Part shown: positions 17,618-26,169 of the stretch, piece by piece
Layout of the letters: each line of letters starts with the position of its first letter
Position numbering within the stretch: position 1 is the stretch's first letter
Origin: Candidatus Altimarinota bacterium
GTDB lineage: Bacteria; Patescibacteriota; Gracilibacteria; JANQMV01
Reading direction: 5' to 3'
Length of the DNA: 45,817 nucleotides
NCBI GenBank assembly: GCA_028279865.1
Contig: JANQMV010000011.1
Span: 1 to 45,817, forward strand
Translations under genes and position numbers: made by a program
Notes under the pieces: generated by a model
What the model was told of the DNA's origin: nothing
Database searches by the model: none
Seen by the model: the letters and a program-made list of their open reading frames with translations, nothing else

Positions 17618-19909
17618 TTATCCCTCAGAATATAAATTAGATAGATTGTTAATGTGTTCAGGTAATGCCATTTCTAGCAAAGAAATTAAATCTTCTGCAA
17701 TATTTCTAAAAGCCTCCATGTCAAAAGGATCTGTGTGAGATTCTAGAGTTAAATGACTATTGTGATTTACGAACATCGTCAAATTTTCTCCAATATCATA
17801 TCCATTAAATATACTTTTAAGGCTAGGAAAGTCAAGTTTGTAGCCATAAAAGTTACATATTGTCTCTAATATCTTTCTTAAGTCGTTACCAATATTAAAT
17901 TCATCTACTTCATTATCATGAAACCTTTTGACACGATATAATGCGGTTTGAAATTCAGACATTCTGACCTCCCGTCTTATTTTTTTCATCCTATCATTAA
18001 ATAATTGGAAATATTCTGCAGAGTGTTTGAATACATTCTGGGAAAGCATATTGAAAAACTGCAAATTATGGGTCAACAAAATAATTTGAGGATTCGGAAC
18101 ATCGCTTGTTTGCTTAAAAACTTCTTTTTGGATTATTTTAGCAAAGTTTTTTAGTAAATCTGAAATACCATAAAAATATGCGTAACCTAAACTACAAATG
18201 GGATCATCAATAATAAAAATACTATCTGAAAATCTTGAACTTGAATTTCTTTCGTCAATAGAACTTGCAAGAAAAAAACAAAGACTTATTGCATTTTTTT
18301 CTCCCTCACTAATCCTTTCTGTGTTTTTAGATATATTATACTCTCTTAATTTTAGAACAATTAAACTTCCTTTAGATTCAGCTTTATATTTCTTGATTCC
18401 TATAATTTCGCTTAGAAAAAGATTAAACAATCTAACGATATTTTCTGCACTCTTTATTTTTGGTAGTTTTAATTTTTCCTTCTCAATATTTTCTTCAATG
18501 TTTTTAATCTCTAGATGCCTTGTTTTTTTATCTTGCATAAGATCCATATTCGATTCATACATTTCAACAAGGTATTTTTTACCTATCAACCTACGTAAAT
18601 CACTTTGCCTTTTTTCAACAGACATGAGTTTCTTATTAATTAAGTTGCACAGTCTTTGGTTATTTAAAATATCTTGATTAATTTTAAGTAAAAGTTTTTT
18701 TAATAAAGATAACCTATCTGTTTTCTCAACTTCAGTTTCTGTGTTTTTTTCATACATTAAAAAGGATTCTTTTGGTTCTTGACTCTTTTTAATGAGATCT
18801 TCTTTTATCTTGTTTATGCACTTAAGGATTTTTGAAGCATCCAATTCACAATAAGTATCGTCACTTAACCCTAAACTTTTACATCTTTGATTTATTTCAA
18901 ATTCCAATTCATTGTTTAAATTATTAAGATGTGCTTCCATTAAGTTAAGTTTTTCTATTTCATCATTAATTTTTTTCTCAAAAATAGCCTTTTTTGATTG
19001 AACATGCTCCCTATAGGTATCTAAAACCTGCCTTGATGCCTGATTAATTTCCGACCTACAAAAAGGACAATGTCTATTCTTAGAATCATCAAAATATTGT
19101 AAACCTGACTCTATCCAATCATTTGCTAAACGTGCTATGTGATTTTTTAACTCGCCTTCTGAAATACTTATAAACGATACTTTTGATGGCATTATATTTT
19201 GCAACCAATCATCATCTAACAGATTTTGTATTTCAATATATTTATGAATAATTCTATCTTTTTTGGGATCTAAAGAAGATATTTCATCGAAGAATCTTTT
19301 CGCACTTTTGTAGCTTGATTCTTCTTTCTTGTATTCCTGGTATAAGGTTTCATTAAGGTTCTCCATTTTTAGTTCTTTTGTATGTAATAGCCCTTTTGAG
19401 TCCCATTCTTTTATTTCCTCTATTTTGACATCCAATTTTTGTTTTAGTTTTTTATTAATTTTTTCAATTTCATTTGTTGCGAATTGCAACTGGTGCTTTA
19501 AACCAACAAGGTTATTTTGAGTTTCTCCAAGTTCGATTTCTAGCTCCCCTTCAAAACCTTGTTCCGCAAAATCCCTAGAACAAACTGTTTTGTTTACATA
19601 ATCTGTATTAAAGACAAGAAGATTATTGCAAAAACTTTGTTCTGAAAATTGCTGATCCTCAAAATCAGAAAAAGAAAAATAAGGATTGATATTATCCTCA
19701 TCTCCTTTTTCAAGAGACTTAAGGTTTAATAAATATTTATTTTTATGCTCATCCTTAAGAGATAAAGAATAAAGCATTCGAGATAAATTAGTTTTACCTG
19801 TTCCATTTTGGGCATAAATAACGTTTTGCTTTGAACTAAAAGAAAAAGCGTTATTCCATTGTATAAAACTTCTTATATTAGAAATATCACTTATTGTTTT
19901 TATTTTCAT
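17618..19909 (-). CDS. RloC/PrrC-like zinc-hook ATPase, candidate anticodon nuclease
   Basis: An AAA_13-type ABC ATPase of 763 residues, probably a phage-defence effector. Numbering from ATG 19909: Walker A AQNGTGKT (33-40); a long coiled coil interrupted by CPFC (about 280) that looks like a zinc hook; ABC signature ISEGEKNA (about 531); Walker B IFIIDDPICSLG; H-loop LLTHNLQFF. The C-terminal part has LRKILETIC (Arg and Glu four apart) and FVNHNSH about 38 residues later, matching the Arg-Glu-His triad layout of PrrC and RloC anticodon nucleases. The R-x3-E and N-x-x-H words also occur in other AAA_13 proteins, so the nuclease activity is inference. A GTG at 19948 would add 13 residues, but it lies upstream of the candidate -10. 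No restriction-modification genes are nearby. Confidence 0.75.
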   Translation of the reverse strand: MKIKTISDISNIRSFIQWNNAFSFSSKQNVIYAQNGTGKTNLSRMLYSLSLKDEHKNKYLLNLKSLEKGDEDNINPYFSFSDFEDQQFSEQSFCNNLLVFNTDYVNKTVCSRDFAEQGFEGELEIELGETQNNLVGLKHQLQFATNEIEKINKKLKQKLDVKIEEIKEWDSKGLLHTKELKMENLNETLYQEYKKEESSYKSAKRFFDEISSLDPKKDRIIHKYIEIQNLLDDDWLQNIMPSKVSFISISEGELKNHIARLANDWIESGLQYFDDSKNRHCPFCRSEINQASRQVLDTYREHVQSKKAIFEKKINDEIEKLNLMEAHLNNLNNELEFEINQRCKSLGLSDDTYCELDASKILKCINKIKEDLIKKSQEPKESFLMYEKNTETEVEKTDRLSLLKKLLLKINQDILNNQRLCNLINKKLMSVEKRQSDLRRLIGKKYLVEMYESNMDLMQDKKTRHLEIKNIEENIEKEKLKLPKIKSAENIVRLFNLFLSEIIGIKKYKAESKGSLIVLKLREYNISKNTERISEGEKNAISLCFFLASSIDERNSSSRFSDSIFIIDDPICSLGYAYFYGISDLLKNFAKIIQKEVFKQTSDVPNPQIILLTHNLQFFNMLSQNVFKHSAEYFQLFNDRMKKIRREVRMSEFQTALYRVKRFHDNEVDEFNIGNDLRKILETICNFYGYKLDFPSLKSIFNGYDIGENLTMFVNHNSHLTLESHTDPFDMEAFRNIAEDLISLLEMALPEHINNLSNLYSEG

Positions 19910-19930
19910 ATAATTATTATTAACACCAAA

Positions 19931-19959
19931 ACCTAACTCCTCCCCCACAAAAAAGTCAA
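19931..19959 (-). promoter_or_regulatory. Candidate promoter of the RloC-like gene
   Basis: On the minus strand TTGACT (19959-19954), a 17-bp spacer and a weak TTAGGT (19936-19931). Transcription from here would begin near 19924, giving a short leader to the ATG at 19909. Confidence 0.35.
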
Positions 19960-20088
19960 CCCTTATAAATTTGCGGAAAAATTAAATCTCCACCCCCATC
20001 ACACCACATTTCTCCAAAGAGAAAGCGGAGAAAAAATTTAAAAAAATATTAAAACACCACCTTAATATTTTTTTATACACAATCAAAA

Positions 20089-20220
20089 ATGATTCCCATT
20101 CAATTTTATCAATTTGGAAAACCAGAAGTGATTAAACCGGAAAATTTAGGCACCCTAGAAAAACAAACTGCTGAACTTGAGTTCTTTTTTACTCACCAAG
20201 ACGATCTCGCAGCTTTTTAG
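20089..20220 (+). CDS. Small unknown ORF or gene fragment
   Basis: A 43-codon frame beginning MIPIQFYQFGKPEVIKPENL and ending HQDDLAAF, stopped by TAG two bases before the convergent RhuM gene ends. Acidic, no transmembrane segment. It lies between the two accessory genes and runs opposite to them. I do not recognise it. It could be a small gene or the 5' end of a gene truncated when the RhuM gene arrived. No Shine-Dalgarno. Confidence 0.3.
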   Translation: MIPIQFYQFGKPEVIKPENLGTLEKQTAELEFFFTHQDDLAAF

Positions 20221-20222
20221 TT

Positions 20223-21242
20223 TTAGGATTTTTTAAGAACCTTCTTAGTCATCCGATCAAAATCCGACACCAAACCTCGCTCCTGAATCGGCTTAAATTT
20301 CTCATACTCAACCGCAGCCTTCCCCTCCGCCTGCTTATGAGAAACCTCCCCCTTACCATCCAAAACCCGATATTCATTAAACTCCAAAAATTTCCCCACA
20401 CTCTCCGCCAAATCCTCCATTTTCAAAGTCACCCTATTTTCCACAATCCTCTCCAAATAATCAAAATAACCCGAAACCAAGCGCTCCAGCTTCTGAATTT
20501 CAGCTTTTTCCAAATAGTTTTTAGCAACAACAACATCAGACTTCACAATCCTGCCAGCTGGAGATTTTTTCCAAGTCTTCAGCCCCATATTTGGCTTACT
20601 CGCATCAGCAGAATGAAAAATCTTTTCCGCAGCAGTATTACCAGTAATGGCATAATGAAATTTATTTTGTACCATCGCATAAAAACTCCTGGTAACATCT
20701 GATTTAGGATTATAATCAATACTACATTCCGCAAAAATATCCGTAATTTGCTGATAAATTCTACGTTCACTCGCACGAATTGCACGAATACGTTCCAATA
20801 ATTCCTTAAAATAATCCTTACCAAAATGATGCCCGTTTTTTAAACGTTCATCATCAAGCACAAACCCCTTAATCACAAAATTTCTCAAAGTTTGCGTCGC
20901 CCAAATCCGAAACTGCGTCGCCTGATGGGAATTTACCCTATAACCAACTGCAATAATCGCATCCAAATTATAATATTCAATTTCACGCACAACCTCTCTT
21001 TGACCTTCTTTCTGAACTGTTCGAATTTTTCGAATAGTTGAATCTTCACTTAATTCCTTACTTTTATAAATTTCTTTCAAATGATAGTTAATGGTATTGG
21101 TTTCTACCCCAAAAAGTTTCGCCATTTTCTTTTGCGAAAGCCAAAGTGTTTCATCCTGAAAAAACACATCAATTTTTACTTCACCATCCGACGTAGTATA
21201 AAAAAGAATTTCGGATTCCTGAGGAACTAAATCATTGATCAT
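20223..21242 (-). CDS. RhuM-family protein
   Basis: A 339-residue protein of the virulence RhuM family (PF13310). Diagnostic segments: FFQDETLWLSQKKMAKLFGV followed by a helix-turn-helix-like stretch ending INYHLKEIYKSKEL, REIEYYNLDAIIAVGYRVNS, ATQFRIWATQTLRNFVIKGF, and the C-terminal MVQNKFHYAITGNTAAE. The biochemical role is not established; members lie in pathogenicity and defence-type islands and contain a phage-antirepressor-like N-terminus, so DNA binding is likely. ATG 21242 is preferred; a GTG at 21260 would add six residues. It shares an accessory island with the RloC-like gene. Confidence 0.8.
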   Translation of the reverse strand: MINDLVPQESEILFYTTSDGEVKIDVFFQDETLWLSQKKMAKLFGVETNTINYHLKEIYKSKELSEDSTIRKIRTVQKEGQREVVREIEYYNLDAIIAVGYRVNSHQATQFRIWATQTLRNFVIKGFVLDDERLKNGHHFGKDYFKELLERIRAIRASERRIYQQITDIFAECSIDYNPKSDVTRSFYAMVQNKFHYAITGNTAAEKIFHSADASKPNMGLKTWKKSPAGRIVKSDVVVAKNYLEKAEIQKLERLVSGYFDYLERIVENRVTLKMEDLAESVGKFLEFNEYRVLDGKGEVSHKQAEGKAAVEYEKFKPIQERGLVSDFDRMTKKVLKKS

Positions 21243-21355
21243 AATTACTTTTTTAAACACAAAACAAACTAACCTGTCCCAAGGTATAAAGTCAACTATT
21301 CTTTATTAAATAGGCTTTTACAAAAAATTAATTTTTTGTCGTAAGTGTAAAAACT

Positions 21356-22399
21356 CTAAAACGGATTAATCGACTCAAAATCATAATCCGCCTGCGCCAT
21401 CATCTCTACCAAATTTTCAAAAGAAACATCCAACTTCCAATCAAGCTGCTTCTTCGCCTTCGCCGGATCCCCCAACAGAAGATCAACCTCCGCCGGACGA
21501 AAATACTTCTCATCAATCTCCACAATCGTCTTCCCTGTATTTTTATCAATAAACTTCTCCTCCGCACCTTTTTTACCATTCGACTCCAAATCAAAACCTA
21601 ACGCTGCACCACTCTTCAACAAAAATTCACGCACCGAATGCGTCTCCCCTGTCGCAATAACATAATCATCCGGCTGATCTTGTTGCATCATCAACCACAT
21701 CGCCTTCACATAATCCCCCGCAAAACCCCAGTCACGCTTCGCATCCACATTTCCCAAATACAACTTCTCGTCTTTCTCTAATTTAATCCTTGCCAATCCA
21801 CGTGTAATCTTTCGCGTCACAAAAGTCTCTCCACGACGTGGCGACTCATGATTAAATAAAATTCCATTACAGCCGAAAATATCATAACTCTCCCGATAGT
21901 TCACCGTAATCCAATAACCATACACCTTCGCACACGCATACGGACTACGAGGATAAAAAGGAGTTGTTTCAGACTGAGGTGTTTCGACAACTTTGCCATA
22001 CATTTCACTTGAGCAAGCCTGATAAAATTTCGTCCTCAAATTCAAATCACGAATCGCATCCAAAATTCTTAAAGTCCCCGTCGCTACAACATCAGTCGTA
22101 TATTCCGGAACCTCAAAACTCACCGCCACATGACTCTGCGCACCGAGATTATAAATTTCATCCGGATTAATTTTCTGAAGCAAATGACGTACCGAAGAAG
22201 CATCCGCTAAATCCCCGTAATGCAAAAAAATCTTTGCATCCTTACTATGCGGATCTTTATAAATATGATCAATTCTCGAAGTATTAAAAGTACTCGCACG
22301 ACGAATCAAGCCATGCACTTCATAACCTTTTTCCAACAAAAGTTCAGCAAGATATGAACCATCCTGACCTGTAATCCCAGTAATTAACGCTTTTTTCAT
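21356..22399 (-). CDS. gmd: GDP-mannose 4,6-dehydratase
   Basis: A 347-residue short-chain dehydrogenase that converts GDP-mannose to GDP-4-keto-6-deoxymannose, precursor of GDP-fucose, rhamnose or perosamine for surface glycans. NADP binding is in [14 protein letters not shown], followed by the characteristic [15 protein letters not shown]. The catalytic tyrosine and lysine are in YACAK (about 153-157), with the Ser/Thr of CSSEMYG before it. [13 protein letters not shown] and [16 protein letters not shown] are also typical. ATG start, full length. The next enzyme of a GDP-sugar route is not in the window. Confidence 0.95.
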   Translation of the reverse strand: MKKALITGITGQDGSYLAELLLEKGYEVHGLIRRASTFNTSRIDHIYKDPHSKDAKIFLHYGDLADASSVRHLLQKINPDEIYNLGAQSHVAVSFEVPEYTTDVVATGTLRILDAIRDLNLRTKFYQACSSEMYGKVVETPQSETTPFYPRSPYACAKVYGYWITVNYRESYDIFGCNGILFNHESPRRGETFVTRKITRGLARIKLEKDEKLYLGNVDAKRDWGFAGDYVKAMWLMMQQDQPDDYVIATGETHSVREFLLKSGAALGFDLESNGKKGAEEKFIDKNTGKTIVEIDEKYFRPAEVDLLLGDPAKAKKQLDWKLDVSFENLVEMMAQADYDFESINPF

Positions 22400-22435
22400 T
22401 CCTATTGGTAATTTATAATTTTAAACTTATAATTT

Positions 22436-24973
22436 CTAATTCTGCTCCTCCTCATCCGTAATCTCCATAAATGCAATTCCTTTTCCTTTATTATAAACAT
22501 GCACATACATCTTCATATCGCCATTCATATTGTTAACCCATTCCACAAAGCGGTTTGCCTTCTGGTGTAAGCTTCCGTTTGGATCTTTTTCAATCGTGGC
22601 AGTATTTAAATCCAAAATGAAATATTTAAATCCCGCTTCTTTTAATTTGCGTAAGGTAACCAAATCGTTATTACCAAAAAAATCATCCACACACTTAAAT
22701 TTATCTAACTGAGCGTCTGAAAAAAGACGATGATTGTTGTCCGGAATAAAGTAAGCAATAAATGTACCAATCCGGTAAACTGGTGATATTTCTTGTGTTT
22801 GGGCTTCTTTACAGTTCATTGTTTTTTCATTCCACGTTCCTCCTGTCACAATACAAGCAATTTGTCGATAACTTGGTACGATAATATCTACTGTTTGTAA
22901 GCCACTTTGTATGCCATAGGCATATTTGATTGTAGCAATATTACCAAATTTCGTACCACGCAAGGCAATCACAGACAAAACAGACAGAATAACCAAACCT
23001 CCTGTGGTTATTTTGATGAAAGTTGTTTGGTTTTCATAAAAAAAGTATGCAGTCAGAGCTAAAATGAGGATAAAGCCGAAAATTCCGTACCAAATTACAC
23101 CATTTCCAACCAACAGCCAGATTAACCAAGACGTTCCTCCCATCACAATAAGGGCTTGCCAAATCTTTTGTTTTTCTTTTTCATAATCTTTTTTGCGCAA
23201 AAAGAAAAGAATTAAGCCGAGAGGGGCAAAGCTTAGAAACAAAAAGCTTAGATCAAGATAAAAACCACGTACTGTTGTATTCATTGTGACTTTCCAGGGC
23301 AAACTTAAATAACGCATTACTCCTTCGTCATAACCTAGATAACGATCCAGCTCTTCGATACGAGCCGTCCCTTTGCATTCTCCTAGATCTACTCCCATCG
23401 CTTTCAAATCAAGTTTGGGTTTTTTCGCATCATAGCCATTTAAGATTGTTGAAATTGAAAGAGTATAATTATGTTCGTGAATATTTTTGAGCATCCAGGG
23501 AGTAAAAGCAGCTCCTGTAGAAAGAGCGAAAGTGAAAAAGCAAACAAGCACTTTGGTAAAAATCTTTTTTCGTTTATTTGCAAAAAAGAAAAGGGTACAA
23601 GCTAACAAGATAATTCCGGCAAAAGCAATTAGAATAATTTCGTCCGGCAATGCTATGGTAACCTGTAATGCTCTGGCAAGATGTAGGGGAATCCAGGTTA
23701 AGAGAAACATACCTAGAGCACCTTTGAGTCCCCACAATTTGTAAAAGAGACCGACTAAAAGACCAAAAATTAATAAAATTGCCGTTGGTTTGATTCCAAA
23801 AGCAATTCCGGCAAAAATACCTGAAAGTATTAACCATTTTTTCTGCTTAGATTCTTGTGATGTAAACCACATGAAAAAGCTGTAAACACTAATAATCATA
23901 AAAAAGAAAAGCATCATGTCTGTTTTCATGTCAGCATAAGATTGATGCATTGTCATGGGAATGATATAGATCAAAGAGGCAACCATTAACCCGTATTTTG
24001 CTTTAAAAAACCTTCGCATCAGTACAACTAAAGCAAAGAGCATTAAAATTCCTCCCCAGAAAGAAACAAACATACCGTTCATTGAAGCCAAGTATTCATT
24101 TGTAAAAAAAACAAAAGGCAAGCTTGCGATCAAAAAATAATTATTTGGCGCACCTGCGAGCAGGCTTTGTGTACCCGCCACTTGTTTTGGATAATTCAGA
24201 TAAACACCCATATCATCCCACCCAATTGGCATCGGGCGGATAAGATCAATCGTGTTGATGACCAAAACAAAACTCAAGGTAATTAAAAAGAAAATTTCGA
24301 ATGAAAAATAACGAGCCTCAAAAGTAAATTTTTCCAGAAAAAATCTTTTTAGAAAGAAAATAATTTCTTTATAAATCAGCAAGGAAGCAAGAGCAAGTAC
24401 AAGAATGACATTAGTTGCAGTAATTTGTTTGAACAAACCTAAACAAAAAACAATCACCATAATGACACCTAATCCTATTCCGATTGAGAGCATGCTTTCT
24501 CCTAGTTTATTTTCCTCTTTTATTTTGAATTTAAAAAAAGAAAGTATTTTTTTACCAAAAGCAAAACTATAAAGTGTAAATGTAAATAGGGTTAAGTAGA
24601 CTGTTGCAAGTTTGGAAATTATACTTAAATTTGCGGTGATGAAACTTGCTTCTTTGAAGGGGGGTTCTTTGAGAAACCAAAAGCCTGCAAAAAAAAGCAA
24701 AAAAGCCGTGAAAGCAAGCAGTACTTTAAATGGTGTCAGGTTTTTAAAACTGACTTTTTCCTTATCATTATAAGAATGATAAAGCACCCAGCCAACATAG
24801 CCAATCGCAACAATTGCTAAAAATTGAAAAATAGATTGTGTTTTGGAAAAAGCAGAGGCTAATCCTGTTGTTCCAAAATATTCAGGGTGATGTGGATTAA
24901 AATATTTGTAAGTTACAAAAAGCATCCACGCAATTGCGAATACCTGTAAAATAGGATTGAGTGTTTTTTTCAT
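22436..24973 (-). CDS. Multi-pass membrane glycosyltransferase-like protein (GT-C type)
   Basis: An 845-residue integral membrane protein with roughly a dozen or more hydrophobic segments and a soluble C-terminal part of about 150-200 residues. After the first block of helices there is PMPIGWDDMGVYLNYPK, an acidic pair in a first large outer loop as in GT-C lipid-linked sugar transferases (ArnT/PMT type), followed by NYFLIASLPFVFF and a QSYADMKTDMML segment. It probably moves a sugar from a polyprenyl carrier outside the membrane, but no family beyond GT-C is recognised and donor and acceptor are unknown. It lies 36 bp upstream of gmd on the same strand, consistent with surface-glycan work. 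Confidence 0.6.
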   Translation of the reverse strand: MKKTLNPILQVFAIAWMLFVTYKYFNPHHPEYFGTTGLASAFSKTQSIFQFLAIVAIGYVGWVLYHSYNDKEKVSFKNLTPFKVLLAFTAFLLFFAGFWFLKEPPFKEASFITANLSIISKLATVYLTLFTFTLYSFAFGKKILSFFKFKIKEENKLGESMLSIGIGLGVIMVIVFCLGLFKQITATNVILVLALASLLIYKEIIFFLKRFFLEKFTFEARYFSFEIFFLITLSFVLVINTIDLIRPMPIGWDDMGVYLNYPKQVAGTQSLLAGAPNNYFLIASLPFVFFTNEYLASMNGMFVSFWGGILMLFALVVLMRRFFKAKYGLMVASLIYIIPMTMHQSYADMKTDMMLFFFMIISVYSFFMWFTSQESKQKKWLILSGIFAGIAFGIKPTAILLIFGLLVGLFYKLWGLKGALGMFLLTWIPLHLARALQVTIALPDEIILIAFAGIILLACTLFFFANKRKKIFTKVLVCFFTFALSTGAAFTPWMLKNIHEHNYTLSISTILNGYDAKKPKLDLKAMGVDLGECKGTARIEELDRYLGYDEGVMRYLSLPWKVTMNTTVRGFYLDLSFLFLSFAPLGLILFFLRKKDYEKEKQKIWQALIVMGGTSWLIWLLVGNGVIWYGIFGFILILALTAYFFYENQTTFIKITTGGLVILSVLSVIALRGTKFGNIATIKYAYGIQSGLQTVDIIVPSYRQIACIVTGGTWNEKTMNCKEAQTQEISPVYRIGTFIAYFIPDNNHRLFSDAQLDKFKCVDDFFGNNDLVTLRKLKEAGFKYFILDLNTATIEKDPNGSLHQKANRFVEWVNNMNGDMKMYVHVYNKGKGIAFMEITDEEEQN

Positions 24974-25213
24974 ATTTTTGTTTTAAAAGACTAAAAACAT
25001 CTTAACCAGTTAACTTTTTAAATTCAAGACAATTGGGTAAACTGGAAACGTTACAAAACAGACAGTTATGACAACAATTGTTACCTGATTGTTTTGGAGC
25101 TTCATCATTTTTCTATTTTAGCCGTTTTTTCGATTTATCCGGAATCTTTAACACTGAATTCTGCCTTTATTTTCAGCAAAAATATTGATTACTTTCTTTA
25201 ACTTAATCTTGAG

Positions 25214-26029
25214 ATGCAAACGATCAATCTTCCCTTTCTAAAAAAAGAGCTGCGCAAGCTAGGCTTAAGTGCTAAAAAAGCCTTTGGGCAGAATTTTCTC
25301 GTTAACCAAAATATGCTGCAAAATATTTGTGAAGCTGCTGCAATATCTTCTAATGAAACGATTATCGAAATTGGTCCCGGCCCCGGAGGCTTAACACAAT
25401 ATTTAGTTAAACAAGCACAAAGATTAATCACCATCGAGCTTGACCCTGATATGATTGCTTTATTGCAAAATAATTTGGGCAAGATTGATAACTTGGAAGT
25501 TATAAACATCAATGCCCTTGAATATATTCCTAAAGATGAAAATTATAAAATTGTTGCCAATATTCCTTATCACATTACCTCTCCGTTACTCAGGCATTAC
25601 CTTCTTGAAGTAGACAAAAAACCCTCACAGGTTGTTTTGATGATTCAAGATGAAGTTGCCAGAAAAATTACTGACCCGAAAAATAATTCAGTCCTATCTT
25701 TACAAGTGAAAGTTTTTGGAAAACCTGAATATTTGTTTAAAGTTCCTAAAGAAGATTTTTACCCTGCACCAAAAATTGATTCTGCTGTAATTTCGATTAA
25801 GGCTTTTGAAAAACCTCTGGTTGCAAAAGACAAATTAGAAATATTTTTTAAAACCGTAAAAATAGGTTTCAGTCAAAAACGCAAAAAATTAATGAATTCT
25901 TTTTTAGCCAATGGTCGTTTTGACAAAACAGAGTTAGAAAATATTTTCCAAAAAGCCGGAATTGATTCCAATCGTCGTCCGCAGACTTTGTCAATTGAAG
26001 AATGGAAGAATTTGGCGACATTTTTTTAA
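25214..26029 (+). CDS. rsmA: 16S rRNA (adenine1518-N6/adenine1519-N6)-dimethyltransferase
   Basis: A 271-residue SAM-dependent methyltransferase (KsgA) that dimethylates two adjacent adenines near the 3' end of 16S rRNA during 30S maturation. KKAFGQNFLVNQNML opens the protein; motif I is IIEIGPGPGGLTQYL (about 53), motif II ITIELDPDMI, and the catalytic motif IV is ANIPYHITSPLL (about 114). YPAPKIDSAVI and GFSQKRKKLMNSF in the C-terminal domain are also typical. ATG start, no Shine-Dalgarno. Divergent from the GT-C gene across 240 bp, and followed by a terminator. Confidence 0.95.
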   Translation: MQTINLPFLKKELRKLGLSAKKAFGQNFLVNQNMLQNICEAAAISSNETIIEIGPGPGGLTQYLVKQAQRLITIELDPDMIALLQNNLGKIDNLEVININALEYIPKDENYKIVANIPYHITSPLLRHYLLEVDKKPSQVVLMIQDEVARKITDPKNNSVLSLQVKVFGKPEYLFKVPKEDFYPAPKIDSAVISIKAFEKPLVAKDKLEIFFKTVKIGFSQKRKKLMNSFLANGRFDKTELENIFQKAGIDSNRRPQTLSIEEWKNLATFF

Positions 26030-26074
26030 TTTTCTCTCAACACCTTTTTCTGTCATTACATGTTATGATGCATT

Positions 26075-26108
26075 GAGTTTAATCTACCAGATTAGGCTCT
26101 TTTATTTT
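26075..26108 (+). terminator. Rho-independent terminator of rsmA
   Basis: An 11-bp stem GAGTTTAATCT/AGATTAGGCTC (two G-U pairs), a 3-nt loop, and the T-rich tail TTTTATTTTG. Confidence 0.75.
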
Positions 26109-26133
26109 GTCTTTCTGGACAAGTCAGAAAGAC
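26109..26133 (+). other. Perfect hairpin in the comEC leader
   Basis: GTCTTTCTG (26109-26117) and CAGAAAGAC (26125-26133) form a perfect 9-bp stem with a 7-nt loop. It starts right where the rsmA terminator tail ends, 37 bp before the comEC ATG, and is not followed by T. It may be a leader structure or protein-binding palindrome. Confidence 0.4.
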
Positions 26134-26169
26134 GGTCAAGGAATATCTGATAATTATCAAAAAATAAAT

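Noticed and set aside
20337-20702. Plus-strand frame inside the RhuM gene
   Set aside because: Shadow frame of the conserved RhuM coding sequence.
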